DNA of 64,000 bases from Pseudomonas sp. Irchel 3A7 (GCF_900187565.1 NZ_FYED01000003.1:141398-205397), one strand, 5' to 3'. Shown: positions 40,669 to 49,913, counted from the stretch's first letter. Notes: a model not told the origin generated them from the letters alone. A program made the numbers and translations.

Positions 40669-41700
40669 ATGAAGATGTTGAAATCCACTCTGGCAATCGT
40701 GACTGCAGCCGCAGTTCTCGGTGTCAGCGGGTTCGCTCAGGCGGGTGCAACCCTGGATGGAGTGAAGAAGAAAGGTTTCGTGCAGTGTGGCGTCAGCGAT
40801 GGCCTGCCAGGCTTCTCGGTTCCGGATTCCACCGGCAAGATCGTGGGTATCGATGCTGACTTCTGCCGCGCCGTCGCCGCTGCCGTGTTCGGCGATGCGA
40901 CCAAGGTCAAGTTCAGTCAGTTGAACGCCAAGGAGCGTTTCACCGCTCTGCAGTCGGGCGAAATCGACATCCTGTCGCGCAACACCACCATGACCAGCTC
41001 CCGTGACGCCGGCATGGGCCTCAAGTTCCCAGGCTTCATTACCTACTACGATGGCATCGGCTTCCTGGTAAACAACAAGCTCGGCGTTAAAAGCGCCAAA
41101 GAGCTGGATGGCGCGACCATCTGCATCCAGGCCGGTACCACCACCGAGCTGAACGTTTCCGACTACTTCCGCGGTAACGGTCTGAAATACACCCCGATCA
41201 CTTTCGACACCTCCGATGAAAGCGCCAAGTCGCTGGAATCCGGTCGTTGCGACGTGCTGACCTCCGACAAGTCCCAACTGTTCGCCCAGCGCAGCAAGCT
41301 GGCTTCGCCGAAGGACTACGTGGTTCTGCCGGAAACCATTTCCAAGGAGCCTCTGGGTCCGGTCGTACGTAACGGCGACGACGAGTGGCTGGCCGTGGTG
41401 CGCTGGACTGGCTACGCGCTGCTCAACACCGAAGAAGCGGGTATCAGCTCGAAGAACGTCGAAGCCGAAGCCAAGGCCACCAAGAACCCGGATGTCGCTC
41501 GTATGCTCGGCGCTGACGGCGAATACGGCAAGGACCTGAAACTGCCGAAAGACTGGGTCGTGCAGATCGTCAAGCAAGTCGGTAACTACGGCGAAATCTT
41601 CGAGAAAAACCTCGGCAAGAGCACTCCGCTGGAAATCGACCGCGGGCTGAACGCTCTGTGGAACGCTGGCGGCATTCAATACGCACCACCAGTGCGCTGA
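40669..41700 (+). CDS. aapJ: general L-amino acid ABC binding protein AapJ
   Basis: A 343-residue periplasmic binding protein of the general amino-acid importer. The signal peptide is about 1-25 (GFAQA|GA). KKGFVQCGVSDGLPGFS and ERFTALQSGEIDILSRNTT are typical of AapJ/BztA. The ATG follows CTGGAGGTTTGA. It is the first gene of aapJQMP, and a hairpin after it should raise binding protein relative to permease. Transported substrates are probably broad polar L-amino acids. Confidence 0.95.
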   Translation: MKMLKSTLAIVTAAAVLGVSGFAQAGATLDGVKKKGFVQCGVSDGLPGFSVPDSTGKIVGIDADFCRAVAAAVFGDATKVKFSQLNAKERFTALQSGEIDILSRNTTMTSSRDAGMGLKFPGFITYYDGIGFLVNNKLGVKSAKELDGATICIQAGTTTELNVSDYFRGNGLKYTPITFDTSDESAKSLESGRCDVLTSDKSQLFAQRSKLASPKDYVVLPETISKEPLGPVVRNGDDEWLAVVRWTGYALLNTEEAGISSKNVEAEAKATKNPDVARMLGADGEYGKDLKLPKDWVVQIVKQVGNYGEIFEKNLGKSTPLEIDRGLNALWNAGGIQYAPPVR

Positions 41701-41707
41701 TGGTTCT

Positions 41708-41736
41708 ATCACCCGGTAGGCCAACTGCCGGGTGAT
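41708..41736 (+). terminator. intercistronic hairpin between aapJ and aapQ
   Basis: Stem ATCACCCGG / CCGGGTGAT, extended by three further pairs around a GCCAA loop, begins 8 bp after aapJ. No T-run follows. Such stems after binding-protein genes usually stabilise the upstream message. Confidence 0.65.
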
Positions 41737-41765
41737 GTTCTGTTCCATTATTTCCGGGGCACTTC

Positions 41766-42947
41766 ATGCAAAATTCAATCGGCGCACCAAAGCAGAGGCT
41801 CAGCCTCAGCGATCCAAAAGTGCGTGCGTGGCTCTTCCAGATCATCACCATTGTCGCGGTGGTCTCGATGGGCTGGTACCTGTTCGACAACACGCAGACC
41901 AACCTTCAGCACCGGGGCATTACCTCCGGTTTCGACTTTCTGGAGCGCAGTGCCGGATTCGGCATCGCTCAACACCTGATCTCCTACACCGAAGCGGACA
42001 GTTATGCCCGTGTGTTCGTGATCGGCCTGCTCAACACGTTGCTGGTGACCTTCATCGGCGTGATCCTGGCGACCATCCTCGGCTTCATCGTCGGCGTGGC
42101 CCGACTGTCGAAGAACTGGATCATCGCCAAACTGGCGACGGTGTACGTGGAGGTTTTCCGTAACATCCCGCCACTGTTGCAGATCCTGTTCTGGTACTTC
42201 GCGGTGTTCCTGACCATGCCGGGGCCGCGCAACAGCCATAACTTCGGCGACACCTTCTTCGTCAGCAGCCGTGGCCTGAACATGCCGGCCGCGCTGATGG
42301 CCGATGGGTTCTGGCCGTTTGTGATCAGCATCGTCGTGGCCATCGTCGCCATCGTGCTGATGACCCGCTGGGCCAACAAGCGTTTCGAAGAAACCGGCGA
42401 GCCGTTCCACAAGTTCTGGGTCGGCCTGGCGTTGTTCCTGGTGATCCCGGCGCTGTGCGCCTTGATTTTCGGTGCACCTGTGCACTGGGAAATGCCGCAG
42501 CTCAAGGGTTTCAACTTCGTCGGTGGCTGGGTCCTGATCCCGGAACTGCTGGCCCTGACCCTGGCGCTGACGGTGTACACCGCGGCGTTCATCGCCGAGA
42601 TCGTGCGTTCGGGCATCAAGTCGGTCAGCCATGGCCAGACCGAAGCGGCCCACTCGCTCGGCCTGCGCAACGGCCCGACCCTGCGCAAGGTGATCATCCC
42701 GCAAGCTTTGCGCGTGATCATTCCGCCGCTGACCAGCCAATACCTGAACCTGGCGAAAAACTCTTCGCTGGCGGCCGGTATCGGTTACCCGGAAATGGTT
42801 TCGTTGTTTGCCGGCACCGTGCTGAACCAGACCGGCCAGGCGATCGAGGTGATTGCGATCACCATGAGTGTGTACCTGGCAATCAGTATCAGCATTTCCC
42901 TGCTGATGAACTGGTACAACAAGCGCATTGCGCTGATCGAGCGGTAA
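41766..42947 (+). CDS. aapQ: amino-acid ABC permease AapQ
   Basis: A 393-residue inner-membrane permease. Several membrane helices and the EAA-loop (HSLGLRNGPTLRKVIIPQALRVIIPPL split at about residue 320) identify a HisMQ-type subunit. The extra-long periplasmic insert between the first helix pair is characteristic of AapQ/BztB. It heterodimerises with AapM. It ends 10 bp before aapM. Confidence 0.93.
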   Translation: MQNSIGAPKQRLSLSDPKVRAWLFQIITIVAVVSMGWYLFDNTQTNLQHRGITSGFDFLERSAGFGIAQHLISYTEADSYARVFVIGLLNTLLVTFIGVILATILGFIVGVARLSKNWIIAKLATVYVEVFRNIPPLLQILFWYFAVFLTMPGPRNSHNFGDTFFVSSRGLNMPAALMADGFWPFVISIVVAIVAIVLMTRWANKRFEETGEPFHKFWVGLALFLVIPALCALIFGAPVHWEMPQLKGFNFVGGWVLIPELLALTLALTVYTAAFIAEIVRSGIKSVSHGQTEAAHSLGLRNGPTLRKVIIPQALRVIIPPLTSQYLNLAKNSSLAAGIGYPEMVSLFAGTVLNQTGQAIEVIAITMSVYLAISISISLLMNWYNKRIALIER

Positions 42948-42957
42948 GGAAAAGCGC

Positions 42958-44055
42958 ATGAGTACTCATACATTCAAACCCGACATGCCCCCACCGAGCC
43001 GCAGCATCGGCGTCGTGGCGTGGATGCGCGCGAACATGTTCTCCAGCTGGCTCAATACCCTGCTGACCCTGTTTGCGTTCTACCTCATCTATCTGGTGGT
43101 TCCGCCGATCCTGCAGTGGGCGATCCTCGACGCCAACTGGGTCGGCACCTCCCAGGCCGACTGCACCAAGGACGGCGCTTGCTGGGTGTTCATCCAGCAG
43201 CGTTTCGGCCAGTTCATGTACGGCTATTACCCGGTGGACATGCGCTGGCGCGTGGACTTGACCGTGTGGCTGGCGGTCATTGGCGTGGCACCCTTGTTCA
43301 TCTCGCGCTTCCAGCGCAAAGCCGTTTACGGGCTGAGCTTCCTGGTGCTGTACCCGATCATTGCCTGGTGCCTGCTGCATGGCGGCGTTTTCGGCCTGAC
43401 CCAGGTGTCGACCAGCCAATGGGGCGGCCTGATGCTGACCCTGGTGATCGCCACCGTCGGCATTGCCGGTGCGCTGCCCCTGGGGATTGTCCTGGCCCTG
43501 GGCCGTCGTTCGAACATGCCGGCGATTCGTGTGGTCTGCGTGACCTTCATCGAATTCTGGCGCGGCGTGCCGTTGATCACGGTGCTGTTCATGTCCTCGG
43601 TGATGCTGCCGCTGTTCCTGCCAGAAGGCATGAACTTCGACAAGCTGCTGCGGGCGCTGATCGGCGTGATCCTGTTCCAGTCGGCCTACGTGGCCGAAGT
43701 GGTGCGCGGCGGTCTGCAAGCGATTCCCAAAGGTCAGTACGAAGCGGCCGCGGCGATGGGCCTGGGTTACTGGCGCAGCATGGGCCTGGTGATTCTGCCG
43801 CAAGCCCTGAAGCTGGTGATCCCCGGCATCGTCAACACCTTCATTGCGCTGTTCAAGGACACGAGCCTGGTGATCATCATCGGCCTGTTCGACTTGCTCA
43901 ACAGCGTCAAGCAAGCCGCCGCCGACCCGAAATGGCTGGGCATGGCCACCGAAGGCTATGTGTTCGCCGCCCTGGTGTTCTGGATTTTCTGTTTTGGTAT
44001 GTCCCGCTATTCCATGCATTTGGAACGCAAGCTGGACACAGGCCACAAGCGCTAA
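42958..44055 (+). CDS. aapM: amino-acid ABC permease AapM
   Basis: A 365-residue partner permease. It has an N-terminal helix (about 30-55), a long insert containing [11 protein letters not shown], and a C-terminal HisMQ core with [21 protein letters not shown] as the EAA-loop (about 260-280). It starts immediately after aapQ and precedes the ATPase gene. Confidence 0.93.
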   Translation: MSTHTFKPDMPPPSRSIGVVAWMRANMFSSWLNTLLTLFAFYLIYLVVPPILQWAILDANWVGTSQADCTKDGACWVFIQQRFGQFMYGYYPVDMRWRVDLTVWLAVIGVAPLFISRFQRKAVYGLSFLVLYPIIAWCLLHGGVFGLTQVSTSQWGGLMLTLVIATVGIAGALPLGIVLALGRRSNMPAIRVVCVTFIEFWRGVPLITVLFMSSVMLPLFLPEGMNFDKLLRALIGVILFQSAYVAEVVRGGLQAIPKGQYEAAAAMGLGYWRSMGLVILPQALKLVIPGIVNTFIALFKDTSLVIIIGLFDLLNSVKQAAADPKWLGMATEGYVFAALVFWIFCFGMSRYSMHLERKLDTGHKR

Positions 44056-44083
44056 GTCGCTACCTAATTTAGGAAGTTCTCTG

Positions 44084-44848
44084 ATGAGCGAAGCAATCAA
44101 ACAGCCTGTGAGCCCTGAAGGCATTATTCAGATGCAGGGCGTGAACAAGTGGTACGGCCAGTTCCACGTGTTGAAAGACATCAATCTGAACGTCAAGCAG
44201 GGCGAGCGTATCGTGCTGTGCGGCCCGTCGGGTTCCGGCAAGTCCACCACCATTCGTTGCCTCAACCGTCTGGAAGAGCACCAGCAGGGCCGCATCGTGG
44301 TCGATGGCGTGGAGCTGACCAACGACCTCAAGCAGATCGAAGCGATCCGCCGTGAAGTCGGCATGGTGTTCCAGCACTTCAACCTGTTCCCGCACCTGAC
44401 CATCTTGCAGAACTGCACCCTGGCGCCGATGTGGGTGCGCAAGATGCCCAAGCGCAAGGCCGAGGAAATCGCCATGCATTACCTGGAGCGCGTACGCATT
44501 CCAGAGCAGGCGCACAAGTACCCGGGGCAACTGTCCGGTGGTCAGCAACAGCGTGTGGCGATTGCCCGTGCGCTGTGCATGAAGCCGAAAATCATGCTGT
44601 TCGACGAACCGACGTCGGCACTCGACCCGGAGATGGTGAAAGAAGTACTCGACACCATGATCGGCCTGGCCGAAGACGGCATGACCATGCTCTGCGTGAC
44701 CCACGAAATGGGCTTCGCCCGCACCGTGGCCAACCGCGTGATCTTCATGGACAAGGGTGAAATCGTCGAACAGGCTGCGCCGAACGACTTCTTTGACAAC
44801 CCGCAGAATGATCGGACCAAGTTGTTCCTGAGCCAGATTTTGCATTGA
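44084..44848 (+). CDS. aapP: amino-acid ABC ATPase AapP
   Basis: A 254-residue ABC ATPase energising the importer. Walker A is GPSGSGKST at 47-55, the signature is LSGGQQQR, and Walker B is [16 protein letters not shown] at 44084 follows AGGAAG and aligns with the family start; longer frames overlap aapM. A hairpin terminator follows closely and also serves the convergent mqsRA. Confidence 0.95.
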   Translation: MSEAIKQPVSPEGIIQMQGVNKWYGQFHVLKDINLNVKQGERIVLCGPSGSGKSTTIRCLNRLEEHQQGRIVVDGVELTNDLKQIEAIRREVGMVFQHFNLFPHLTILQNCTLAPMWVRKMPKRKAEEIAMHYLERVRIPEQAHKYPGQLSGGQQQRVAIARALCMKPKIMLFDEPTSALDPEMVKEVLDTMIGLAEDGMTMLCVTHEMGFARTVANRVIFMDKGEIVEQAAPNDFFDNPQNDRTKLFLSQILH

Positions 44849-44864
44849 TGCCAGGCTGACTCGT

Positions 44865-44899
44865 AAAAACAAACCCGGCCTTGTGCCGGGTTTGTTTTT
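44865..44899. terminator. bidirectional terminator of aapP and mqsA
   Basis: A 14-bp stem (44866-44879 with 44885-44898, core AAACCCGGC / GCCGGGTTT) with T-runs in both directions. It serves aapP from the left and mqsA, which ends at 44914, from the right. Confidence 0.93.
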
Positions 44900-44913
44900 A
44901 TACTTTCGGGGGC

Positions 44914-45399
44914 TTAGGAAACCGTGACCGTTTCATAATCCTTGTGCTCGGTATATTTGAACCCGCCCCGCAAATCCGCACCTTCGCCCAGGACTTTCGC
45001 ATCGGCAAGCAAATGCGGATAGCGATCGAGCAGGCGCATCAGCAGCATCAACGCCTTCGGCGGAAGTACTTCACCGCGTTCGTACCGTGAAAACGCGTTG
45101 TGCCCGCCACCTGACAGGAGTTGCACCGTTTCTTTTTGCGTAAGGTGCAGCTTGCGACGGATGCGTTTCATCTCGGCGCCGATCATTTGCCTGGCAGCGA
45201 TGACCAGCGCATCACCTGCTTCGCCATAACGCTCTGCGCTATCGGGGTCCCACTCGACTTCCCCGCACTGCTGGCATTCCCAGCCAGAAAGATCATCGAC
45301 ACGGCGCTCCATGCCTTTGACACTCAAGGTTTCGCCGCGCCCCTCGAAATGCCTCATTCCCTCACGTGCACCGCAGCTGAAACATTGCTGGGTTTTCAT
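44914..45399 (-). CDS. mqsA: MqsA-family antitoxin
   Basis: A 161-residue antitoxin-regulator. The N-terminal zinc-binding part has Cys6-x2-Cys9 and Cys42-x2-Cys45, and the C-terminal HTH has TQKE and NAFSRYERG, whose Asn and Arg contact DNA in E. coli MqsA. It neutralises MqsR and represses the operon. It is longer than E. coli MqsA (131), with a C-terminal tail of about 25 residues (GFKYTEHKDYETVTVS). ATG at 45399 follows AAGGAG and overlaps the mqsR stop by 4 bp, so the antitoxin is translationally coupled to its toxin. Confidence 0.9.
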   Translation of the reverse strand: MKTQQCFSCGAREGMRHFEGRGETLSVKGMERRVDDLSGWECQQCGEVEWDPDSAERYGEAGDALVIAARQMIGAEMKRIRRKLHLTQKETVQLLSGGGHNAFSRYERGEVLPPKALMLLMRLLDRYPHLLADAKVLGEGADLRGGFKYTEHKDYETVTVS

Positions 45400-45707
45400 G
45401 GGTTTTTCTCCTTGAAGGATATTACCGGTGGGCCGCCGGCAGGGCGGTATGTCACCTTGATGTAAATCTCCAGATCTTGTGAGTTTATGTGATACACGTC
45501 CTGCCACACTCGATGATCCTCATAGGTGGTCATAGATTTGTACAACATCTTTTTCTGCAACTCGAAGACGATCTCTTGCATCTCTTTGAGACTGAAGCCC
45601 AGATCCAGTCCGGTTTTCTCTGCGCTCTTGGTGAATGCTTTTCTTCCAAGCCGCCTGACATCTGCCTTGATCAGTGCCAAGTCATAATGGGGTGTGTTCT
45701 TTTCCGT
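45396..45707 (-). CDS. mqsR: MqsR-family mRNA interferase, ACG at expected start
   Basis: A toxin that cleaves mRNA, probably at GC-containing triplets as in E. coli MqsR. The family core YKSMTTYEDHRVWQDVY and C-terminal VISFKEKN are intact. The expected N-terminus is M-EKNTPHYDL, but the codon in the start position (45705-45707) reads ACG, giving T-EKNTPHYDL. The only canonical upstream start in frame is GTG at 45788, which lies beyond the operator palindrome. From ACG the protein would have 103 residues (E. coli 98). AGGG lies seven bases upstream of the ACG. Start uncertain. Confidence 0.85.
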   Translation of the reverse strand, partial: TEKNTPHYDLALIKADVRRLGRKAFTKSAEKTGLDLGFSLKEMQEIVFELQKKMLYKSMTTYEDHRVWQDVYHINSQDLEIYIKVTYRPAGGPPVISFKEKNP

Positions 45708-45730
45708 AAGAAACCCTGACCCTATCCATG

Positions 45731-45753
45731 AAATTACCCTTAAAGGGTAATTT
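45731..45753. promoter_or_regulatory. MqsA operator palindrome
   Basis: Perfect inverted repeat AAATTACCCT-TAA-AGGGTAATTT, centred 35 bp upstream of the ACG. It resembles the ACCT-N-AGGT palindromes bound by E. coli MqsA, so it is the likely autoregulatory site. Confidence 0.75.
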
Positions 45754-45818
45754 TGACTAATCGAAAATCCCGCTCCTTTCCCTCCCACTGACCGTAGGCG
45801 GTTGCTGTCCTACATGGA

Positions 45819-45860
45819 TCTGACTAACATGTCAGAAAATTCATCCTATGATTGGATGAA
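45819..45860. promoter_or_regulatory. candidate FadR-type operators
   Basis: Two inverted repeats precede the FadR-type gene: TCTGAC-N6-GTCAGA (45819-45836) and TTCATCC-N7-GGATGAA (45840-45860). They sit just upstream of the ATG at 45873 and are good candidates for autoregulation. Confidence 0.5.
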
Positions 45861-45872
45861 AGGGCGAATCCT

Positions 45873-46532
45873 ATGTCAGACATTTCTCCATTAGTGAAAC
45901 GATCCCTGGTCGATCAGGCCCTGGATCAGTTGCGTCAGCGCATTAATCAGGGCGTTTGGGCGGTTGGCCAACGCTTGCCTACCGAACCCGAGCTGTCCGC
46001 CGAACTGGGCATCAGCCGCAATACCGTGCGTGAAGCCATGCGGGTACTGGCGTTTTCCGGGTTGATCGAGATCCGCCAGGGCGATGGCAGTTACCTGCGG
46101 GCGGTGGTCGATCCGCTGGACACCCTGAAGGTGTTGTCGCAGTGCTCCCTTGAACAGGCCCGCGAAACCCGTCACATCCTCGAGGTTGAAGCCATTGGCC
46201 TGGCCGCTTTGCGCCGTACCGATGAAGACCTGGTGGTTTTGCGCGAGGCATTGGGTGTCAGCGGCAGCCACTATCATGGCGACCTCGACACCTATATCGC
46301 TTGCGATCTGGTGTTCCACCGGCGCCTGGTGGACGCCGCGCACAACCCGACCCTCAGCGAGTTATATCGCTATTTCTCCAGTGTCGTCGGCGCTCAGCTG
46401 CGGCACTGCCTGAACATCACCCCGCGCCGCCAGGAAGTGTTCGACCTGCATATCGAACTGCTCGAAGCGGTCGAGCAGCGCGACCCGGAACGGGCCAAAG
46501 CTATATCGAGGCAGTTGATCAATGAACCTTGA
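45873..46532 (+). CDS. FadR/GntR-family transcriptional regulator
   Basis: A 219-residue regulator with an N-terminal winged HTH (about 1-75, LPTEPELSAELGISRNTVREAMRVL) and a C-terminal FCD ligand domain (about 85-210). The metal-type histidine pattern of FCD proteins is partly visible (HxxL around 175). Its last codons overlap the transporter gene by 11 bp, so the two are coupled and the transporter's substrate is probably its effector. Inverted repeats upstream may be its operators. Confidence 0.9.
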   Translation: MSDISPLVKRSLVDQALDQLRQRINQGVWAVGQRLPTEPELSAELGISRNTVREAMRVLAFSGLIEIRQGDGSYLRAVVDPLDTLKVLSQCSLEQARETRHILEVEAIGLAALRRTDEDLVVLREALGVSGSHYHGDLDTYIACDLVFHRRLVDAAHNPTLSELYRYFSSVVGAQLRHCLNITPRRQEVFDLHIELLEAVEQRDPERAKAISRQLINEP

Positions 46533-47817
46533 AACCGATAACGCCAGCCGTCACCTTCCACAATCCAAACGCGCGGCGGAGCTTGAAGAGCTACTGATTG
46601 ATGCCGAGGCCGATGACGAACAGGTCCAGCAAAGCCATCCGATCCTGCGCCGTCCATGGTTGCTGCTGCTGGGCCTGATTCTGGTCGCGCTGAACCTGCG
46701 TCCAGCGTTGTCGAGCATGGCGCCAATGCTCAGCGAGGTGTCGAAAAGCCTCGGATTATCGGCGTCGCAGGCCGGGTTGCTGACGACTCTGCCGGTGCTT
46801 TGCCTCGGTTTGTTTGCGCCATTGGCACCGATTCTGGCGCGGCGCTTCGGTGCCGAGCGAGTAGTACTGGGCATCCTGCTGACACTGGCGGGCGGGATCA
46901 TCCTGCGCAGCTCATTCGGTGAGATTGGTCTGTTCGCCGGCAGTGTGCTGGCCGGTGCCAGCATCGGTGTAATCGGTGTGTTGCTGCCGGGGATCGTCAA
47001 ACGCGACTTTCCGAAACAGGCCGGGACCATGACCGGCGTCTACACCATGGCCCTGTGTCTGGGCGCGGCGATGGCGGCGGGTGCAACCGTGCCGTTGAGC
47101 GAACATTTCGACAAGAGCTGGGCATTGGGCCTCGGTTTCTGGGTGATTCCGGCGCTGGTCGCGGCGCTATTCTGGCTGCCACAAGTCGGTCAGAAACACG
47201 GCGCGCATAACGTCGCCTATCGCGTCCGGGGATTGCTGCGCGACCCGTTGGCCTGGCAAGTGACCTTGTACATGGGCCTGCAATCGTCCCTGGCCTACAT
47301 CGTGTTCGGCTGGTTGCCTTCGATCCTGATCGGTCGTGGACTGACTCCGACCCAGGCGGGCCTGGTGCTGTCGGGTTCGGTGATCGTTCAACTGATCAGT
47401 TCCCTGGCGGCACCCTGGCTTGCCACCCGTGGCAAGGACCAGCGCCCGGCGATCGTGATCGTCATGGTGATGACCCTCGGTGGTCTGTTCGGTTGCCTCT
47501 ACGCCCCGATTGAAGGCCTGTGGGGTTGGGCGATCCTGCTTGGTCTGGGGCAGGGCGCGACCTTCAGCCTGGCGCTGACCCTGATCGTACTGCGCTCGCG
47601 GGACTCGCATGTCGCGGCCAACCTGTCGAGCATGGCCCAGGGTTTCGGTTACACCCTGGCGTCCATGGGGCCGTTCGCGGTGGGCATCGTGCATGACTTG
47701 ACCGGCGGCTGGACCGCCGTGGGCTGGATCTTTGGCGTGATTGGCCTCGGCGCCATTGTTGCCGGCCTCGGTGCCGGACGTTCGCTGTACGTTCAGGTGC
47801 AAAGCGAAAAAATCTGA
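46522..47817 (+). CDS. CynX/NimT-family MFS transporter
   Basis: A 431-residue transporter with about 12 membrane helices, of the cyanate-type CynX/NimT group (LRPALSSMAPMLSEVSKSLGLS after helix 1). It has an unusually long acidic cytoplasmic N-terminus of about 45 residues. Translationally coupled to the FadR-type regulator. The substrate is not known; family members handle cyanate or nitroimidazoles. Confidence 0.88.
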   Translation: MNLETDNASRHLPQSKRAAELEELLIDAEADDEQVQQSHPILRRPWLLLLGLILVALNLRPALSSMAPMLSEVSKSLGLSASQAGLLTTLPVLCLGLFAPLAPILARRFGAERVVLGILLTLAGGIILRSSFGEIGLFAGSVLAGASIGVIGVLLPGIVKRDFPKQAGTMTGVYTMALCLGAAMAAGATVPLSEHFDKSWALGLGFWVIPALVAALFWLPQVGQKHGAHNVAYRVRGLLRDPLAWQVTLYMGLQSSLAYIVFGWLPSILIGRGLTPTQAGLVLSGSVIVQLISSLAAPWLATRGKDQRPAIVIVMVMTLGGLFGCLYAPIEGLWGWAILLGLGQGATFSLALTLIVLRSRDSHVAANLSSMAQGFGYTLASMGPFAVGIVHDLTGGWTAVGWIFGVIGLGAIVAGLGAGRSLYVQVQSEKI

Positions 47818-47825
47818 ATCCTCGT

Positions 47826-47861
47826 ACCACCGGCATTCGGCCCACGAATGCCGGTGGTCTT
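47826..47861 (+). terminator. terminator of the CynX-like gene
   Basis: Perfect 14-bp stem (47826-47839 with 47845-47858) and 5-base loop; the T-run is poor (CTTGTG). Confidence 0.75.
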
Positions 47862-47928
47862 GTGTGCATTTGCAGACTATCGTGCAGGCAATCTTTCGAT
47901 GCCGATTTGCACAACAGGGAGTCTGCCC

Positions 47929-48399
47929 ATGAGTGAAGCCCACAGCGCCTTGATCACCCGGTTCTACCAGGCCTTTCAGCGGCTCGATGCCGAGGCCATG
48001 AGCGCTTGCTATACCGATGACGTGGTATTCAGTGATCCGGCGTTTGGCGAGCTTCGCGGCCGTGATGCCGGCGATATGTGGCGCATGCTCACCACCCGCG
48101 CCAAGGATTTCTCCCTGACCTTCGACAACGTGCGCAGCGACGAGCGCACCGGTGGCGCCCATTGGATCGCGACTTATCTGTTCAGTCAGACCGGCAACAC
48201 CGTGGTCAACGACATCCAGGCTCGCTTCGTTTTCCGCGACGGCAAGATTTGCGAACATCATGACAGTTTCGATCTGTGGAAGTGGTCCCGACAGGCGCTG
48301 GGTTTCAAAGGCTTGCTGCTGGGCTGGACGCCGTTGGTGCGCAAAGCCGTTCGCGGGCAAGCTCTGAAGGGGCTGAAGGCATTTCAGGCCAGTCGCTGA
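47929..48399 (+). CDS. SnoaL-like NTF2-fold protein
   Basis: A 156-residue SnoaL-like/NTF2-fold protein ([22 protein letters not shown] at the start, [12 protein letters not shown], then a C-terminal ending [12 protein letters not shown]). The family includes small hydrolases and ketosteroid-isomerase-like proteins, but the reaction is not readable. ATG at 47929 follows AGGGAG. The C-terminal 35 residues ([19 protein letters not shown]) extend beyond the fold and look helical. Confidence 0.83.
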   Translation: MSEAHSALITRFYQAFQRLDAEAMSACYTDDVVFSDPAFGELRGRDAGDMWRMLTTRAKDFSLTFDNVRSDERTGGAHWIATYLFSQTGNTVVNDIQARFVFRDGKICEHHDSFDLWKWSRQALGFKGLLLGWTPLVRKAVRGQALKGLKAFQASR

Positions 48400-48439
48400 T
48401 AAGATTGCGGCTTGTTTCCCTTCAAGCCTTGATCGATCC

Positions 48440-48751
48440 GTGACCACCCACAGCGAAAATCCTGTCGACGCTGACTCTCCCGTGAGCAAGCTCTGGTTCG
48501 TCTACCTCGTGCGCGCGGCCAATGGTTCGCTCTACTGCGGGATCAGCGATGATCCCGTGCGCCGCTTCGCCAAGCACCAAAGCGGCAAAGGCGCGCGCTT
48601 CTTTCTCTCCAGCCCGGCCATGGCGCTGGTCTATACCGAAGCCTGCCGCGACAAAAGCGAAGCGTTGCGTCAGGAACGGTTGATCAAAAAACTCAAGAAG
48701 AGCGCCAAGGAGTGTCTGGTGGCCAGTGCTGCTGCCGGCTTATCAATCTGA
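48440..48751 (+). CDS. GIY-YIG endonuclease-superfamily protein
   Basis: A 103-residue single-domain protein of the GIY-YIG superfamily (YhbQ/UPF0213-like). The motif is [22 protein letters not shown]: the GIY part reads FVYLV and the YIG part YCGI, with the Arg and Glu of the catalytic set downstream. GTG at 48440 is used; a second GTG at 48482 is possible. It follows the SnoaL gene by 40 bp and may be co-transcribed. Confidence 0.83.
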   Translation: MTTHSENPVDADSPVSKLWFVYLVRAANGSLYCGISDDPVRRFAKHQSGKGARFFLSSPAMALVYTEACRDKSEALRQERLIKKLKKSAKECLVASAAAGLSI

Positions 48752-48839
48752 CTGATCGGTTCCCATCAGGCGGATCTGTAGGCTGCCAACCGATTGCGCG
48801 CTAAGCTGGAGGCTCATTTTGAGTGCGGCGGAGCCGAGC

Positions 48840-49775
48840 ATGTCCGAGTTGATTCTTCATCATTACCCGACGTCCCCCTTCGCCGAAAAGACCCGACTGT
48901 TGTTGGGATTCAAAGGGCTGTCCTGGCGCTCGGTGAAAGTCTCGCCAGTGATGCCAAAACCCGATCTCACGGCCCTGACCGGTGGCTACCGCAAGACCCC
49001 GGTGTTGCAGATCGGCGCGGATATTTATTGCGATACGGCGTTGATCGCCCGTCGTCTTGATCAGGAAAAAGCCCTCCCGGCATTCTTCCCGGAAGGCCAG
49101 GAAATGATCGCCGCAACCTTCGCTGCCTGGGCCGATTCGGTGGTGTTCCAGCATGCGGTCAGCCTGGTGTTTCAACCGGAATCGATCGCTGTTCGTTTTG
49201 GCAATTTGCCGCAGGAAGCGATCAAGGCATTTCTGGCAGATCGCGCGGGTTTTTTCAGCGGAGGCAGCGCTACAAAGTTGACGGCCGGGCAAGCGCGGCA
49301 TCAATGGCCGACGATCATGGTGCGCCTGGAGCAACAGTTACAGCGCGAGGAAGGTGATTACCTGTTTGGCGAGCCGTCGATTGCCGACTTCGCCATGGCG
49401 CATCCACTGTGGTTCCTCAAGGCAACACCGGTGACGGCGCCGCTTGTGGATAACTATCCGGCCGTGTCGGCCTGGTTGGCACGGGTGCTGGGTTTCGGCC
49501 ATGGGGCGCCGAGCGAGATGACTTCGGAAGAGGCGCTGGCAATAGCACGCAACACTACGCCTGCTGCTTTACCGGATGAGCAGTTCATCGATCCGAACGG
49601 GTTCGAGGTTGGCCAGCAGGTGGTGATCGCGGCGACTGACTATGGCATCGATCCGGTGGCGGGGGAGTTGATGTTTGCCGGTAGCGAGGAGTTGATCGTG
49701 CGTCGCGAGGATGAACGTGGTGGTTGGGTGCATGTGCACTTTCCGCGGCTGGGCTTCCGCATCGAAACTCACTGA
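48840..49775 (+). CDS. glutathione S-transferase family protein
   Basis: A 311-residue protein with an N-terminal thioredoxin-fold GST domain (HYPTSPFAEKTRLLLGFKGL at about 6-25), a helical C-terminal GST domain to about 210 and an additional C-terminal segment of about 90 residues not found in classical GSTs. ATG at 48840 follows GCGGAG. Such three-part GST-like proteins are common in Pseudomonas; the substrate is unknown. Confidence 0.83.
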   Translation: MSELILHHYPTSPFAEKTRLLLGFKGLSWRSVKVSPVMPKPDLTALTGGYRKTPVLQIGADIYCDTALIARRLDQEKALPAFFPEGQEMIAATFAAWADSVVFQHAVSLVFQPESIAVRFGNLPQEAIKAFLADRAGFFSGGSATKLTAGQARHQWPTIMVRLEQQLQREEGDYLFGEPSIADFAMAHPLWFLKATPVTAPLVDNYPAVSAWLARVLGFGHGAPSEMTSEEALAIARNTTPAALPDEQFIDPNGFEVGQQVVIAATDYGIDPVAGELMFAGSEELIVRREDERGGWVHVHFPRLGFRIETH

Positions 49776-49798
49776 TTCACCTACAGACACACACACCT

Positions 49799-49891
49799 GT
49801 GGCGAGGGAGCTTGCTCCCGTTGGGCAGCGGAGCGGCCCCAAAAAAGAGGGACTGCTGCGCACTCCAACGGGAGCAAGCTCCCTCGCCACA
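49799..49891. repeat. REP pair, GGCGAGGGAGCTTGCTCCC subtype
   Basis: An inverted pair of a second REP family (core GGCGAGGGAGCTTGCTCCC), unrelated in sequence to the CGAGCAGGCTCG type. It occurs twice in the window. Confidence 0.9.
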
Positions 49892-49913
49892 AGGATTGTG
49901 TAAACCTGATTAA

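Noticed and set aside
45708..45788. GTG at 45788 as the mqsR start
   Set aside because: It would place the operator palindrome inside the coding region, adds 27 residues absent from the family and has no ribosome site.
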